From Sphingomonadales bacterium (GTDB taxonomy: Bacteria > Pseudomonadota > Alphaproteobacteria > Sphingomonadales > Sphingomonadaceae), in assembly GCA_025356275.1 (NCBI GenBank), contig JANXUK010000052.1, positions 1-64,000 on the forward strand: 64,000 nucleotides of DNA, read 5' to 3'. The notes beneath the pieces were generated by a model. It was not told the DNA's origin and made no database searches. It saw only the letters and a program-made list of their open reading frames with translations. This document shows positions 21,102 to 33,739 of this stretch, piece by piece. The translations under genes and the position numbers were made by a program. Numbering within the stretch: the first letter of the stretch is position 1; each line of letters begins with the position of its first letter.

Positions 21102-21323
21102 ATGTGGGCCGCGTGCAAAGTGCTTTTTGTCCTGACGCTGGGTTCCGACATGATCGGTACCGCGCTGGGGCATAGCTTGCCGATGTGGCTGTGGGCGATC
21201 AGCGCGGCTTTCGGGGGCCAGTGCTACCGTTACTGGGCCGCCTCGATCAGCGGCACTTCGCGCCGTGACGCGCCCGTCACGCGGCGTTACAATCTTGCGC
21301 CCGGGATGCCGCTGTTTCATTGA
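21102..21323 (+). CDS. Small hypothetical membrane protein
   Basis: A 73-residue frame begins MWAACKVLFVLTLGSDMIGT and could form one or two membrane helices up to about residue 40. A soluble Arg-rich tail ending in LAPGMPLFH follows. A ribosome binding site GGGGAG lies seven bases before ATG 21102; ATG 21096 is too close to it. I do not recognise the protein, and coding is supported only by the start context and the upstream repeated site. It could be spurious. Confidence 0.35.
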   Translation: MWAACKVLFVLTLGSDMIGTALGHSLPMWLWAISAAFGGQCYRYWAASISGTSRRDAPVTRRYNLAPGMPLFH

Positions 21324-21356
21324 ACCGGGCAGGTCTTGGGCCAAACGAGGCCCGGA

Positions 21357-23168
21357 TCAGTAAACCCGCTTCTTCGGCTTGATATAGCTCACATCATCGG
21401 TCAGCGTATATTCGTGCACCGGCCGGTAATCGAGCCGCACCGCGCCGCTTTTCCCACCCCAACCGTCGAACCACGCCGCCGTATGCTTCATCCATTCGGA
21501 ATCGTTGCGATCGGGGAAGTCTTCATGCGCATGCGCACCGCGGCTTTCCTTGCGGGCATGCGCGCCATGCAGCGTGACGGTGGCCTGGCTGATCAGATTG
21601 TCCAGCTCCATCGTCTCGACCAGGTCGGAGTTCCAGATCAGCGAGCGGTCGGTCACATGGACATCGGCCATGCGCGCATAGGCCGCCGCCAGCTTGGCCT
21701 TGCCTTCCCCCATCAGCGCATCGGTGCGGAACACGGCCGCATGTTCGGACATGGTGCGCTGCATATCGAGCCGCACTTCTGCGGTGGGCGACGCGCCCGA
21801 AGCATAGCGGAAATGGTCGAGGCGGCCGAGTGACATATCCGCCGAATCCTTGGGCAATTCGCCATGCGCGCTGCCCGGCTTGATCAATTCGCTCAGCCGG
21901 TGCCCGGCCGCGCGGCCAAACACCACCAGATCGATCAGCGAGTTGGAGCCCAGCCGGTTGGCGCCATGCACCGAAACGCAAGCCGCCTCGCCCACTGCGA
22001 ACAGGCCGGGCACCACCGTTTCCGGGTTGCCGTCGGCGCCGATCGTCATCACCTCGCCGTGGTAATTCGTGGGGATGCCGCCCATGTTGTAATGCACCGT
22101 CGGCACAACCGGCAGAGGCTGGCGTGTCAGGTCGACGCCGGCGAAAATCTTGCCGCTCTCGGTAATGCCGGGCAGCCGCTCGGCCAGCACCTTGGGGTCG
22201 ATATGGTCGAGGTGCAGGAAGATGTGGTCCTTGTGCGGCCCCACCCCGCGCCCCTCACGGATTTCCAGCGCCATCGACCGCGACACGACATCGCGCGACG
22301 CCAGATCCTTGGCCGACGGAGCATAGCGCTCCATAAAGCGCTCGCCTTCGGAATTGGTGAGATAGCCACCCTCGCCGCGCGCGCCCTCGGTAATCAGCAC
22401 CCCGGCGCCGTAGATGCCGGTCGGGTGAAATTGGACGAATTCCATGTCCTGCAAGGGCAGGCCGGCGCGCAAAACCATCCCGCCGCCGTCGCCGGTGCAG
22501 GTATGGGCGCTGGTGGCAGTGTAATAGGACCGCCCGTAACCGCCCGTCGCCAGCACCACCGCATGCGCCCGGAAGCGATGGATCGTGCCATCATCCATGC
22601 ACAGAGCGATCACGCCGACGCATTTTCCGCCATCCATGATCAGGTCGATGGCGAAATATTCAATAAAGAAATCCGCGTCATACTTCAGGCTCTGCTGATA
22701 CAGAGCGTGGAGCATCGCGTGCCCGGTACGGTCGGCGGCGGCGCAGGTGCGCTGAACCGGCGGCCCCTCGCCCATGTTCTGCATATGGCCGCCAAAGGGC
22801 CGCTGATAGATCGTGCCATTGGCATTGCGGCTGAACGGCACGCCGGCATGCTCCAGCTCATAGACCGCCGCCGGCGCCTCGCGGACCATATATTCGATGG
22901 CATCCTGATCACCCAGCCAGTCCGAGCCCTTGACGGTATCGAACATATGCCAGGTCCAGTGATCGGGCGAATTGTTCTGAAGGCTTGCCGCGATGCCGCC
23001 CTGCGCGGCGACGGTATGGCTGCGCGTGGGGAAAACCTTGGTGATGCAGGCGGTGCGCAGACCCGCCTCGGCGCTGCCCATCGTGGCGCGCAGGCCGGAG
23101 CCGCCGGCGCCCACCACCACGGTGTCATAAGTGTGGTCGATGATCTTGTATGCGGCAGTATTACTCAT
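21357..23168 (-). CDS. sdhA: Succinate dehydrogenase flavoprotein subunit
   Basis: The 603-residue subunit carries covalently bound FAD and oxidises succinate to fumarate on the inner face of the membrane. The dinucleotide fold [12 protein letters not shown], the FAD-attachment His in [15 protein letters not shown], and [21 protein letters not shown] with the catalytic Arg are present, as is [22 protein letters not shown]. The start at 23168 ([11 protein letters not shown]) follows the sdhD stop after one base. sdhB, usually the next gene, is absent: the gene ends 34 bases before an unrelated plus-strand frame. Confidence 0.97.
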   Translation of the reverse strand: MSNTAAYKIIDHTYDTVVVGAGGSGLRATMGSAEAGLRTACITKVFPTRSHTVAAQGGIAASLQNNSPDHWTWHMFDTVKGSDWLGDQDAIEYMVREAPAAVYELEHAGVPFSRNANGTIYQRPFGGHMQNMGEGPPVQRTCAAADRTGHAMLHALYQQSLKYDADFFIEYFAIDLIMDGGKCVGVIALCMDDGTIHRFRAHAVVLATGGYGRSYYTATSAHTCTGDGGGMVLRAGLPLQDMEFVQFHPTGIYGAGVLITEGARGEGGYLTNSEGERFMERYAPSAKDLASRDVVSRSMALEIREGRGVGPHKDHIFLHLDHIDPKVLAERLPGITESGKIFAGVDLTRQPLPVVPTVHYNMGGIPTNYHGEVMTIGADGNPETVVPGLFAVGEAACVSVHGANRLGSNSLIDLVVFGRAAGHRLSELIKPGSAHGELPKDSADMSLGRLDHFRYASGASPTAEVRLDMQRTMSEHAAVFRTDALMGEGKAKLAAAYARMADVHVTDRSLIWNSDLVETMELDNLISQATVTLHGAHARKESRGAHAHEDFPDRNDSEWMKHTAAWFDGWGGKSGAVRLDYRPVHEYTLTDDVSYIKPKKRVY

Positions 23169-23169
23169 T

Positions 23170-23553
23170 TCATGCGCCTCCCAGCGCCAGCCGGATCGCA
23201 CACAGCACCCCAAACGCCCCGCCGCCAAACGCGGCAAGGTTGAGCACCGCAGCGCAGGCGAATTTGCTCCCCGCCTCGTGTACGTAGTCCTCGAAAAGCA
23301 CCTGCAAACCCAGCCGCGCGTGCCAGATCGTCGAAATCACCAACAAGCCGATCGCCGCCGCCGGAAACGGCCGCGCGATCCAGGCATGCACGGTGACATA
23401 GCTGAAATCGGACATCATCATAAAGGACACCGCCAGCCATACCGTCAGCAACAGATTGCTGATCGCGGTGAAGCGCAGCATCAGCCAGTGATGCGCCCCG
23501 CTATGGCTCGCGCCCAGCCCGCGGACCTGGCCGAGTGAGGTTCCGTTACCCAT
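23170..23553 (-). CDS. sdhD: Succinate dehydrogenase membrane anchor subunit
   Basis: The 127-residue membrane protein begins [21 protein letters not shown] and has three membrane helices. These are at about residues 27-47, 55-78 and 98-122. The heme-ligand region [15 protein letters not shown] lies in the second helix area. It binds heme b and ubiquinone with SdhC. It sits 11 bases after sdhC and one base before sdhA, clearly one operon. Confidence 0.93.
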   Translation of the reverse strand: MGNGTSLGQVRGLGASHSGAHHWLMLRFTAISNLLLTVWLAVSFMMMSDFSYVTVHAWIARPFPAAAIGLLVISTIWHARLGLQVLFEDYVHEAGSKFACAAVLNLAAFGGGAFGVLCAIRLALGGA

Positions 23554-23564
23554 TACCCTGCTCC

Positions 23565-24077
23565 TCAAGCCAGCAATACCGCCCAGAAGGCGGCGGTTAG
23601 CACAATCCCTATCACCGGCGTCAGCATGGCAACCGTAGTGTTGCCCTTAAGCTCGAAACCACCGCCGATATCCATCACAAAGTGCCGCAATCCCGAGCAT
23701 AAATGGTTGAAATAAGCCCAACTGACGGCGATTAGCAACAGCTTCAAGGCAAGTTTGATCAGCGATCCGACGATATGCCGCAACCCGCCCCATTCGAGGC
23801 CGGCCAGCGGCGCCCACACCCAATGCGTGAACATCTCATAGGTGAGCGAACCACCCGCCAGCGCGCCCAGCCAGCACAGCAGCAACAGCAACCCCACCAC
23901 CAGCATGCTGCCAGTGGCCCGGTGCAGGATCGACACAGCCATCGCCGGGCCCCAGCGCCAGATCTGCAAATGCGGCGATAGCGGCCTGCCGCGCGCGGCC
24001 AAGCCGGGAGTGGAGGAACCGCTTGTGGAGGAACCGCTTGTGGAGGAACTGATTGTGGAGGAACTGGCCTCAGCCAT
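23565..24077 (-). CDS. sdhC: Succinate dehydrogenase cytochrome b556 subunit
   Basis: The 170-residue subunit has three membrane helices. Its conserved motifs are RPLSPHLQIWRWGPAMAVSILHRATG (quinone-site Ser and Arg) and SWAYFNHLCSGLRHFVMDIG (heme-ligand His). The start at 24077 gives an unusual N-terminal extension of about 20 residues made of SST-containing pentapeptides, encoded by a four-unit 15-bp tandem repeat. SdhC normally starts a few residues before RPLSPH. First gene of sdhC-sdhD-sdhA; divergent from prmA. Confidence 0.93.
   Translation of the reverse strand: MAEASSSTISSSTSGSSTSGSSTPGLAARGRPLSPHLQIWRWGPAMAVSILHRATGSMLVVGLLLLLCWLGALAGGSLTYEMFTHWVWAPLAGLEWGGLRHIVGSLIKLALKLLLIAVSWAYFNHLCSGLRHFVMDIGGGFELKGNTTVAMLTPVIGIVLTAAFWAVLLA
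24010..24069. repeat. Four-unit 15-bp tandem repeat inside sdhC
   Basis: Units GTGGAGGAACCGCTT (24010-24024 and 24025-24039), GTGGAGGAACTGATT (24040-24054) and GTGGAGGAACTGGCC (24055-24069) lie head to tail. Read on the minus strand they encode successive pentapeptides of the SST type near the SdhC N-terminus. The unit length is a multiple of three, so copy-number change keeps the frame. Confidence 0.9.
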
Positions 24078-24228
24078 GTGGTCGAATCCCTTCGCAGTGA
24101 AATTCCGGCGCCGCGCACCGGCCCTATCCCTTAGCCATATCGCAGCACCACGCAAGGCGCCATCGGCGCCGGACGCAAGCCGGCAAACCCCGCTTGGCGA
24201 TGATGCGGACTGCGCGTAACAGGCGGCG

Positions 24229-25146
24229 ATGACTGCACCCCAAAACTGGAAACTCACCGCCCGCGCGCCCCGCGCTGCGATCGAGGCTGCGCTGATCGCG
24301 CATGAGGATGTCGAGGACTGGGACTATGACATCATCCTCGCCGGAAGCGAGATCGCAGCCGGTCCCGATTGGCTGCTGGAGGCGTACCTCCCCCGCAAGC
24401 CCTCGCGTGCCGACCGCGTCGCCATCGCCGCACTGTTCGCGCCGGGCATCGCGCCCACCTTCACTGCCGAACACCTGCCCGAGACCGATTGGGTAACCGC
24501 CAGCCAGGCCGGGCTGGCCCCGATCACCGCCGGCGCGTTTTGTGTCCACACCCCGGACCACGCCCCCGCCGCCGCGCCCGGCATCCGCCGCCTGTGCATC
24601 CCGGCCAGCCGCGCTTTTGGCACCGGCCATCACGAGACCACTGCCGGCTGCCTCGCCATGCTGACGCTGATGCGCCGCGAGGGTATGGTGGTGCGCAATT
24701 TGGCCGACATCGGCACCGGGACAGGCTTGCTGGCGCTGGCCGCCTTGCATCTGTGGCCGCGCGCCCTGGCCACCGCGACCGACATCGATGACGCGTGTCT
24801 GGGCGTGCTGGCCGAGAATACCGCGACCAACGGCGTGGCATTCGGCGCCCGCCCCGGCGAGATCACGCCAATCATCGCCGACGGCATGGCGCACCCGCTG
24901 ATCGCTGCTCGCGCACCTTATGATCTGATCATAGCCAATATTCTGGCAGGGCCATTGGTTGCGTTGGCCCCTGATTTCGCGGCCGCGATGGTGCCGGGGG
25001 CCAGCCTGCTGCTCGCCGGATTGCTGGCCACACAGGAGGCCGAGGTCCGCTCCGCCTGCTACCGTGTTGGACTGCGTCTGGCCCGGCGGGAGCAGCGAGG
25101 CGACTGGTCGATCCTGTGGCTGAGAAAGCGCGTCCGGCCCCGATAG
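24229..25146 (+). CDS. prmA: Ribosomal protein L11 methyltransferase
   Basis: The 305-residue enzyme trimethylates ribosomal protein L11 using S-adenosylmethionine. A small N-terminal substrate-recognition domain precedes the Rossmann methyltransferase domain with AFGTGHHETTAGCL, LADIGTGTGLLALAAL (SAM loop), TDIDDACLGVLAENTATN and the catalytic-region YDLIIANILAGPLVAL motif. Full length. It stands alone on the plus strand, divergent from sdhC. Confidence 0.95.
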   Translation: MTAPQNWKLTARAPRAAIEAALIAHEDVEDWDYDIILAGSEIAAGPDWLLEAYLPRKPSRADRVAIAALFAPGIAPTFTAEHLPETDWVTASQAGLAPITAGAFCVHTPDHAPAAAPGIRRLCIPASRAFGTGHHETTAGCLAMLTLMRREGMVVRNLADIGTGTGLLALAALHLWPRALATATDIDDACLGVLAENTATNGVAFGARPGEITPIIADGMAHPLIAARAPYDLIIANILAGPLVALAPDFAAAMVPGASLLLAGLLATQEAEVRSACYRVGLRLARREQRGDWSILWLRKRVRPR

Positions 25147-25155
25147 GGCAGTGGC

Positions 25156-25293
25156 TTAGTGGCCCAGGCTGCGTCGCATCAAAAACACCACAAAGCCGAA
25201 CAGCGACAGCCCGGCCAGCAACGCCACCAACTTGAGGTAAAACATCACCAACTCGCGCGGCGTCGCCCGTTCCCGAGGGGGCCGATCAGCCAT
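25156..25293 (-). CDS. Small single-span membrane protein, hypothetical
   Basis: From ATG 25293 a 45-residue protein is encoded: a charged start (MADRPPRERATPRE), one membrane helix at about residues 17-38 (MFYLKLVALLAGLSLFGFVV) and a short basic tail, MRRSLGH. The charge pattern fits a single-pass inner-membrane protein. The frame is open back into the end of ligA, but a longer start would put an unlikely Arg-rich segment first. It lies downstream of ligA on the same strand. Function unknown. Confidence 0.55.
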   Translation of the reverse strand: MADRPPRERATPRELVMFYLKLVALLAGLSLFGFVVFLMRRSLGH

Positions 25294-25390
25294 GTGAAAT
25301 CGCAACCACCATAAACCGCCCCCAATACTCGTCAGACGCCCCCGCAATGCCGCCAATCGCCCGCCTCGGGCAAGCACAATCTGCGCAGGC

Positions 25391-29139
<3,749 letters not shown>

Positions 29140-29154
29140 GTTCGCGGAGTGTTC
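29140..29154. promoter_or_regulatory. LexA box abutting the recN start codon
   Basis: GTTC (29140-29143) and GTTC (29151-29154) are seven bases apart, an exact alphaproteobacterial LexA site. On the coding strand it reads GAAC-N7-GAAC immediately followed by ATG. There is therefore no room for a normal ribosome binding site between operator and start. Confidence 0.85.
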
Positions 29155-29485
29155 TAGCGCAAACAGCCGAAAAAAAGCAATCCGGCATCTCGCCAGCATC
29201 GGCCCGGCATCTGCCAAACCGGCGGTATCCGGGGCATTTCACCCCGCCATCAAGCGACAAACTGCGCCCGCAATGCTCAACAGCCATAGCGCGGCGATGG
29301 CGAAATGCTCGGCAACGATCGGGGGGACCGCGAATCGCTACCCGCCCGCTCCGCGAAATGCCACCGCCTGCGCATAGGATAGCGGCCGACAGGACAGTGG
29401 GCGGGCATCATCGGCAAAATCATGGTTGTGGCAGCTTACCCCGCGCGCCCTGCCCGCCGGCTAAGCGTTGCGCACTTGGAAACGC
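29155..29485. other. Intergenic region without a recognisable gene
   Basis: This stretch separates recN from the Rrf2 gene, both on the minus strand. It must hold the recN promoter and the 3' end of the Rrf2 transcript. I see no credible coding frame, terminator hairpin or repeat. Confidence 0.5.
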
Positions 29486-29926
29486 CTAATCCGCCAAGTC
29501 CTCGAACGGTGGCTCCACCACTATCGCATCGGCCAGTGTCATCCGGTCCAGCATCGCTGCCATCTCATCGCGCAGAGTCAGCATCAGCCCGCGCAGCCGG
29601 CAATCGGCCTCTGGCAGGCAATTGGGGCAATGCTCATAGGCGTTGCGGCTGGCACAGGGCACCAGCGCCAGACTGCCCCGGGTCAACCGGATGATGTCGC
29701 CGTAACGGATATCGCACGGGGCCAGCGCCAGCTCATACCCGCCCTCACGCCCGCGATGCGAGATCACCAGCCCCTCGCGCACCATCTCCGACAGGATCAC
29801 GGTCAGGAATTTGCGCGGGATATTCTGCGCCTCGGCGATAAGGTCGAGCCGCATCGCCCCCTGCTGCCAATGGTCAGCCAGATGCTGGAGGGCGCGGATA
29901 GTATAGCGGGTCTTTTGCGACAGCAT
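29486..29926 (-). CDS. Rrf2 family transcriptional regulator, probably Fe-S type
   Basis: The 146-residue regulator has the Rrf2 winged helix (MLSQKTRYTIRALQHLADHW to FLTVILSEMVREGLVISHRGREGGYELA). Three cysteines available for an iron-sulfur cluster follow in the order C-x11-C-x2-C-x5-C (PCASRNAYEHC, PNC, ADC), similar to IscR and NsrR. An iron-sulfur or nitric-oxide/redox sensor is likely; the target genes are not indicated, since no suf, isc or nitrosative gene is nearby. Start 29926 was chosen over an in-frame ATG at 29953 to match the family. Confidence 0.88.
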   Translation of the reverse strand: MLSQKTRYTIRALQHLADHWQQGAMRLDLIAEAQNIPRKFLTVILSEMVREGLVISHRGREGGYELALAPCDIRYGDIIRLTRGSLALVPCASRNAYEHCPNCLPEADCRLRGLMLTLRDEMAAMLDRMTLADAIVVEPPFEDLAD

Positions 29927-30030
29927 AGGCGGCAAGACTCCGGGGGCAACCAAGGAGGCGTGGTTATCGCCTCACGCGAGCCCTTGAGTCAACCAATCCC
30001 AACCGCAATGGTAGAAAACCGCGCAGCAAA

Positions 30031-30867
30031 CTATTCGGCGCGCGCACCCGGCGCATCTTTCTTCATCAGGCGGAACGCCTTGGAATACCACTCGCTACCC
30101 GGATAATTGCTGCCCAGTACCGCGGCGTTCTTCTCGGCCTCGCTGGGGATGCCCAGCACCAGGTTGGTTTCGACCAGCCGGTACAGCGCCTCGGGCGTGT
30201 GTGTGGTGGTCTGATATTTCTCGACGACATTGCGGAACCGCAGTTCGGCCGAGAGCCACCGGCCCTCCCGCTCATAAAACCGCCCGACATCCATCTCCTT
30301 GCCGGCCAGATGGTCCGACACCAGATCTATCTTCAGCCGCGCATCCTCGGCATAGCGGGTATCAGGATAGCGGCGGATCACGTCGTTGAGCGCGCTCAGC
30401 GCCTGCAACGTGTCTTTCTGGTCGCGGGTAACGTCGCTGATCTGCTCGTAATAGCATTCGGCGACGAGGTAATAGGCATAGGCCGCGTCCTTGTTACCCG
30501 GATGGATCGTCAGGAACCGCTGCGCCGCCTCGACCGATTTGGTGTAATCGGCGGCCTTGTAATAGGCAAAGGCACTCATCAACTGGGCGCGGCGGGCCCA
30601 GGGCGAATAGGGATGCTGGCGTTCAACCTCGTCGAACAGCGCGGCGGCGGTTTTGGAATCGCCCTCATCGAGCCGGGCCTTAGCCGCCAGATAGAGCGAT
30701 TCGACATCATGCGCGACATAGGCGGTGTCCTTCGCCTTGTTGCCATGCCCGGCGCAACCGGCGGTCAACGCCAGCACCCCGGCCGCACTGGCCAGCGCGG
30801 CAAGCCGAATGAAGCGATGAAACGGGCCGGAGACGGCGGGCGATGCAGGAGCGGTACCAGTCAGCAT
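30031..30867 (-). CDS. bamD: Outer membrane protein assembly factor BamD
   Basis: The 278-residue lipoprotein has a signal peptide ending in the lipobox LTAGC (lipidated Cys near residue 38) followed by five TPR-like helical hairpins, including PYSPWARRAQLMSAFAYYKAADYTKSVEAAQRFLTIHPGNKDAAYAYYLVAECYYEQI. It is an essential subunit of the BAM complex that inserts outer-membrane beta-barrels. A start at 30867 fits; the frame is open upstream through the inverted repeat but that part is not coding-like. Divergent from parE. Confidence 0.95.
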   Translation of the reverse strand: MLTGTAPASPAVSGPFHRFIRLAALASAAGVLALTAGCAGHGNKAKDTAYVAHDVESLYLAAKARLDEGDSKTAAALFDEVERQHPYSPWARRAQLMSAFAYYKAADYTKSVEAAQRFLTIHPGNKDAAYAYYLVAECYYEQISDVTRDQKDTLQALSALNDVIRRYPDTRYAEDARLKIDLVSDHLAGKEMDVGRFYEREGRWLSAELRFRNVVEKYQTTTHTPEALYRLVETNLVLGIPSEAEKNAAVLGSNYPGSEWYSKAFRLMKKDAPGARAE

Positions 30868-30932
30868 GCGCCGCCTATAACCAGCATCCCCCCGAACGCC
30901 AAGGGAAAGGCGTGAAGCCCGCTCGCTTAGAA

Positions 30933-31066
30933 AGCCTGTGCCATCCCGCTCCCCCTCCCGACCTCCCACAGTGTGCATCCTGGATGGGAGGTCGGGAGGG
31001 GGCGCGGGATGGCACAGGCTGCGCCCCCTAGGTCGCCAATCCAATAGACTTGGGATGGCACAGGCT
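30933..31066. repeat. Inverted repeat with 36-bp arms between bamD and parE, plus a third partial copy
   Basis: The left arm (30933-30968) and right arm (30985-31020) are reverse complements with one mismatch, separated by a 16-base loop. The outer end of the right arm, GGGATGGCACAGGCT, is repeated at 31052-31066. The genes on both sides point away from it, so it is not a shared terminator; it sits in the divergent promoter region. Its length and near-perfect symmetry suggest a recent insertion of a palindromic element. Confidence 0.9.
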
Positions 31067-31159
31067 TCTTGGCCGGCGGCCACAAAGGGCCGTAATCAAA
31101 CGACTGACAACCACGCCGCCTGCCTTGCACGCCCCGGCCCGCGCACCTATGCCGCGCGC

Positions 31160-33181
31160 ATGGCTGAAGATCTGTTCGCATCGCCCCGCGCCCTCTCCGA
31201 GGAGACCTATGATGGCTCGGCGATCGAGGTGCTGGAGGGGCTGGAGCCTGTCCGTCGCCGTCCCGGCATGTATATCGGCGGCACCGATGAGCGCGCGCTG
31301 CACCATCTTGCCGCCGAGGTGCTCGACAATGCGATGGACGAGGCGGTGGCGGGCCACGCCAGCCGTATCGAGGTGACGCTGGACGAGGACGGCAGCACCG
31401 CGGGCCGCATCACCATCACCGATAACGGGCGCGGCATTCCGGTGGATGAGCATCCTAAATTTCCCGGCAAATCCGCGCTCGAAGTGATTATGACCACGCT
31501 GCATTCGGGCGGCAAATTCTCCGGCAAGGCCTATGCGACCAGCGGCGGCCTGCACGGTGTCGGCATATCGGTGGTCAATGCCTTGTCGGTGCGCACCCGG
31601 GTCGAGGTGGCGCGGGGTCGCGAGCTGTTCGCGCAGGAGTTCAGCCGGGGCATCCCCACCGGTGCGCTGCAAAAGCTCGGGCCTACCCCCAACCGGCGCG
31701 GCACCAGCGTAACCTTCACCCCCGACCCCGAAATCTTTGGCGACGATGCGCGCTTTAAACCCGCACGCCTGTTCCGCCTCGTCCGCTCCAAGGCGTATCT
31801 GTTCGCCGGGGTCGAAATCCGCTGGAAATGCGCCGCATCGCTGGCCACCAGCGACGTGCCGGCGGAGGCCACCTTCCAGTTCCCCGGCGGCCTTGCCGAC
31901 CACCTGACCGAGCAACTGGGCGCGCGCGAATGCGTCACCACGCAATTTTTCAGCGGCACGCAGGACTTTCCCCCCAATGCCAATGGTGAGAACAATGGCC
32001 GCGCCGAATGGGCCGTCGCCTGGCCGCTATGGTCGGACGGCGCTTACAGCTATTATTGCAACACCATCCCGACCCCCGATGGCGGTAGCCATGAAGCCGG
32101 CCTGCGCGCCGCGCTGACCAAGGGCATTCGCGCCTTTGCCGACCTTACGGGCGTCAAAAAGGCCAAGGACCTCGCCCCCGAGGACGTGATCACTGGCAGC
32201 GAAATGATGCTCAGCCTGTTCATCCGCGACCCCCAATTCCAGAGCCAGACCAAGGACCGCCTGACTAGCCCCGAGGCCGCGCGGATGGTGGAAAACGCGG
32301 TGCGCGACCATTTCGACCATTTCCTGACTCACAATATGGAGCGCGGCAAGGCGCTGCTCGCCCATGTCCTCGAACGGATGGACGACCGCCTGCGCCGCAA
32401 GGCGGAGCGCGAAATCAAGCGCAAAACCGCCACCAGCGCCCGCAAACTGCGCCTGCCCGGCAAGCTGACCGATTGCACCGGCGAGGGCGCAGGGATCAAT
32501 GGCGCCGAGACCGAACTTTTCATCGTTGAGGGCGACAGCGCCGGGGGATCGGCCAAACAGGCGCGCGACCGTAAGCTCCAAGCGATTCTGCCGATCCGGG
32601 GCAAGATCCTCAACGTCGCCAGCGCCACGATGGACAAGATCCGCGCCAACAGCGAAATCGCCGACCTCGCGCTGGCGCTGGGCTGCGGGATGCGCAAGGA
32701 CTGCAACCCGGACAATCTGCGTTATGACCGCGTCATCATCATGACCGATGCGGATGTAGACGGGGCGCATATCGCGACGCTGCTAATGACCTTTTTCTTC
32801 CAGGAAATGCCTGAGCTGGTGCGGCGCGGGCACCTGTATCTGGCCCAGCCACCGCTGTACCGCCTGACTTGCGGCAAGGAAAACGCCTATGCCCGCGACG
32901 ACGCCCACCGCGCCGAGCTGGAAGCGGGGCCGTTCAAAGGCAAAAAGGTCGAGGTCGGGCGGTTCAAGGGGCTGGGCGAGATGAACCCCGGCCAATTGCG
33001 CGAAACCACGATGAGCCCGGCGACGCGCGGCCTGATCCGCATCACCCTGCCGGTCGAGTACGAAGGCCGCGCCGCCGTCAAAGACTTGGTAGAACGCCTG
33101 ATGGGCCGCGACCCGTCGCAACGCTTCATGTTCATCCAGAACCGGGCCCGGGAGATCGATCCGGAGATGATCGACGCTTGA
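31160..33181 (+). CDS. parE: DNA topoisomerase IV subunit B
   Basis: The 673-residue subunit is the ATPase of the decatenating type II topoisomerase. The GHKL site shows EVLDNAMDEAVAGHA, ITDNGRGIPVDEHPK and TSGGLHGVGISVVNALS; the TOPRIM domain has VEGDSAGGSAKQARDR and IIMTDADVDGAHIATLL. Its length and the missing insertion of GyrB point to ParE. Start 31160 (MAEDLFASP) was chosen; the frame is open back through the inverted repeat, but that segment is not protein-like. Stand-alone gene. Confidence 0.94.
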   Translation: MAEDLFASPRALSEETYDGSAIEVLEGLEPVRRRPGMYIGGTDERALHHLAAEVLDNAMDEAVAGHASRIEVTLDEDGSTAGRITITDNGRGIPVDEHPKFPGKSALEVIMTTLHSGGKFSGKAYATSGGLHGVGISVVNALSVRTRVEVARGRELFAQEFSRGIPTGALQKLGPTPNRRGTSVTFTPDPEIFGDDARFKPARLFRLVRSKAYLFAGVEIRWKCAASLATSDVPAEATFQFPGGLADHLTEQLGARECVTTQFFSGTQDFPPNANGENNGRAEWAVAWPLWSDGAYSYYCNTIPTPDGGSHEAGLRAALTKGIRAFADLTGVKKAKDLAPEDVITGSEMMLSLFIRDPQFQSQTKDRLTSPEAARMVENAVRDHFDHFLTHNMERGKALLAHVLERMDDRLRRKAEREIKRKTATSARKLRLPGKLTDCTGEGAGINGAETELFIVEGDSAGGSAKQARDRKLQAILPIRGKILNVASATMDKIRANSEIADLALALGCGMRKDCNPDNLRYDRVIIMTDADVDGAHIATLLMTFFFQEMPELVRRGHLYLAQPPLYRLTCGKENAYARDDAHRAELEAGPFKGKKVEVGRFKGLGEMNPGQLRETTMSPATRGLIRITLPVEYEGRAAVKDLVERLMGRDPSQRFMFIQNRAREIDPEMIDA

Positions 33182-33206
33182 CCATCCGGCACGGCGGCGC
33201 CCCTCT

Positions 33207-33653
33207 TCAAGCCCCCATCACATCCATGTGTAGATAGCGCAAAACTTGGCGCGCGATCCGCCATTTGCCATCGTCACAGCGGCGATAGCGCTCGAAATAA
33301 TGGCCATAGCCATTGTGTCCCGGATGCGCCGCCAAGTCCCTATCCGCGCCCATCCGCACCCGGTCGTTCAACGCCCAGATCACCTCTGCGCCAAGGCCAT
33401 CGGCATCGAACACCATCTCCGGGTTGTGCACCTGATGCGCGGTAATAGCTCCCTCGATGCAACTGCGGACATAGGCGACCACCGCGTCGCGCCCCTGCGT
33501 CACCCGCCCGCCGCATTGGCTGCCGTCCATCACCACATCCTCGGTAAATACATCGGCCCAGCCCGCCCAGTCCTTGGTATCCATCAGCCGGCAATAGCGT
33601 GCCTTCAATTCGCAAATCGCCATCCAGTCGGCAAAATTGGCATCCATTGTCAT
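33207..33653 (-). CDS. SnoaL-like / nuclear transport factor 2 family protein
   Basis: The 148-residue protein is an alpha+beta-barrel of the NTF2/SnoaL type, with the N-terminal helix WMAICELKARYCRLMDTKDWAGWADVFTEDVVMDGS and the C-terminal strands NGYGHYFERYRRCDDGKWRIARQVLRYL. Related proteins act as polyketide cyclases, isomerases or dehydratases, but the substrate cannot be read from sequence. A strong GGGAGGGG ribosome binding site precedes ATG 33653; a second ATG lies at 33647. Divergent from the MoxR gene. Confidence 0.8.
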   Translation of the reverse strand: MTMDANFADWMAICELKARYCRLMDTKDWAGWADVFTEDVVMDGSQCGGRVTQGRDAVVAYVRSCIEGAITAHQVHNPEMVFDADGLGAEVIWALNDRVRMGADRDLAAHPGHNGYGHYFERYRRCDDGKWRIARQVLRYLHMDVMGA

Positions 33654-33739
33654 CCCCTCCCAAACACTTGACGCTTGCGGCGCTGCACCGCACAATCTAC
33701 CCGTTTAACCAACCGCTTAAATCACAGGAACCCGCCCCC

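Noticed and set aside
21864-23243. A 459-codon open frame opposite sdhA
   Set aside because: Same reason; sdhA on the other strand is full length and unmistakable.
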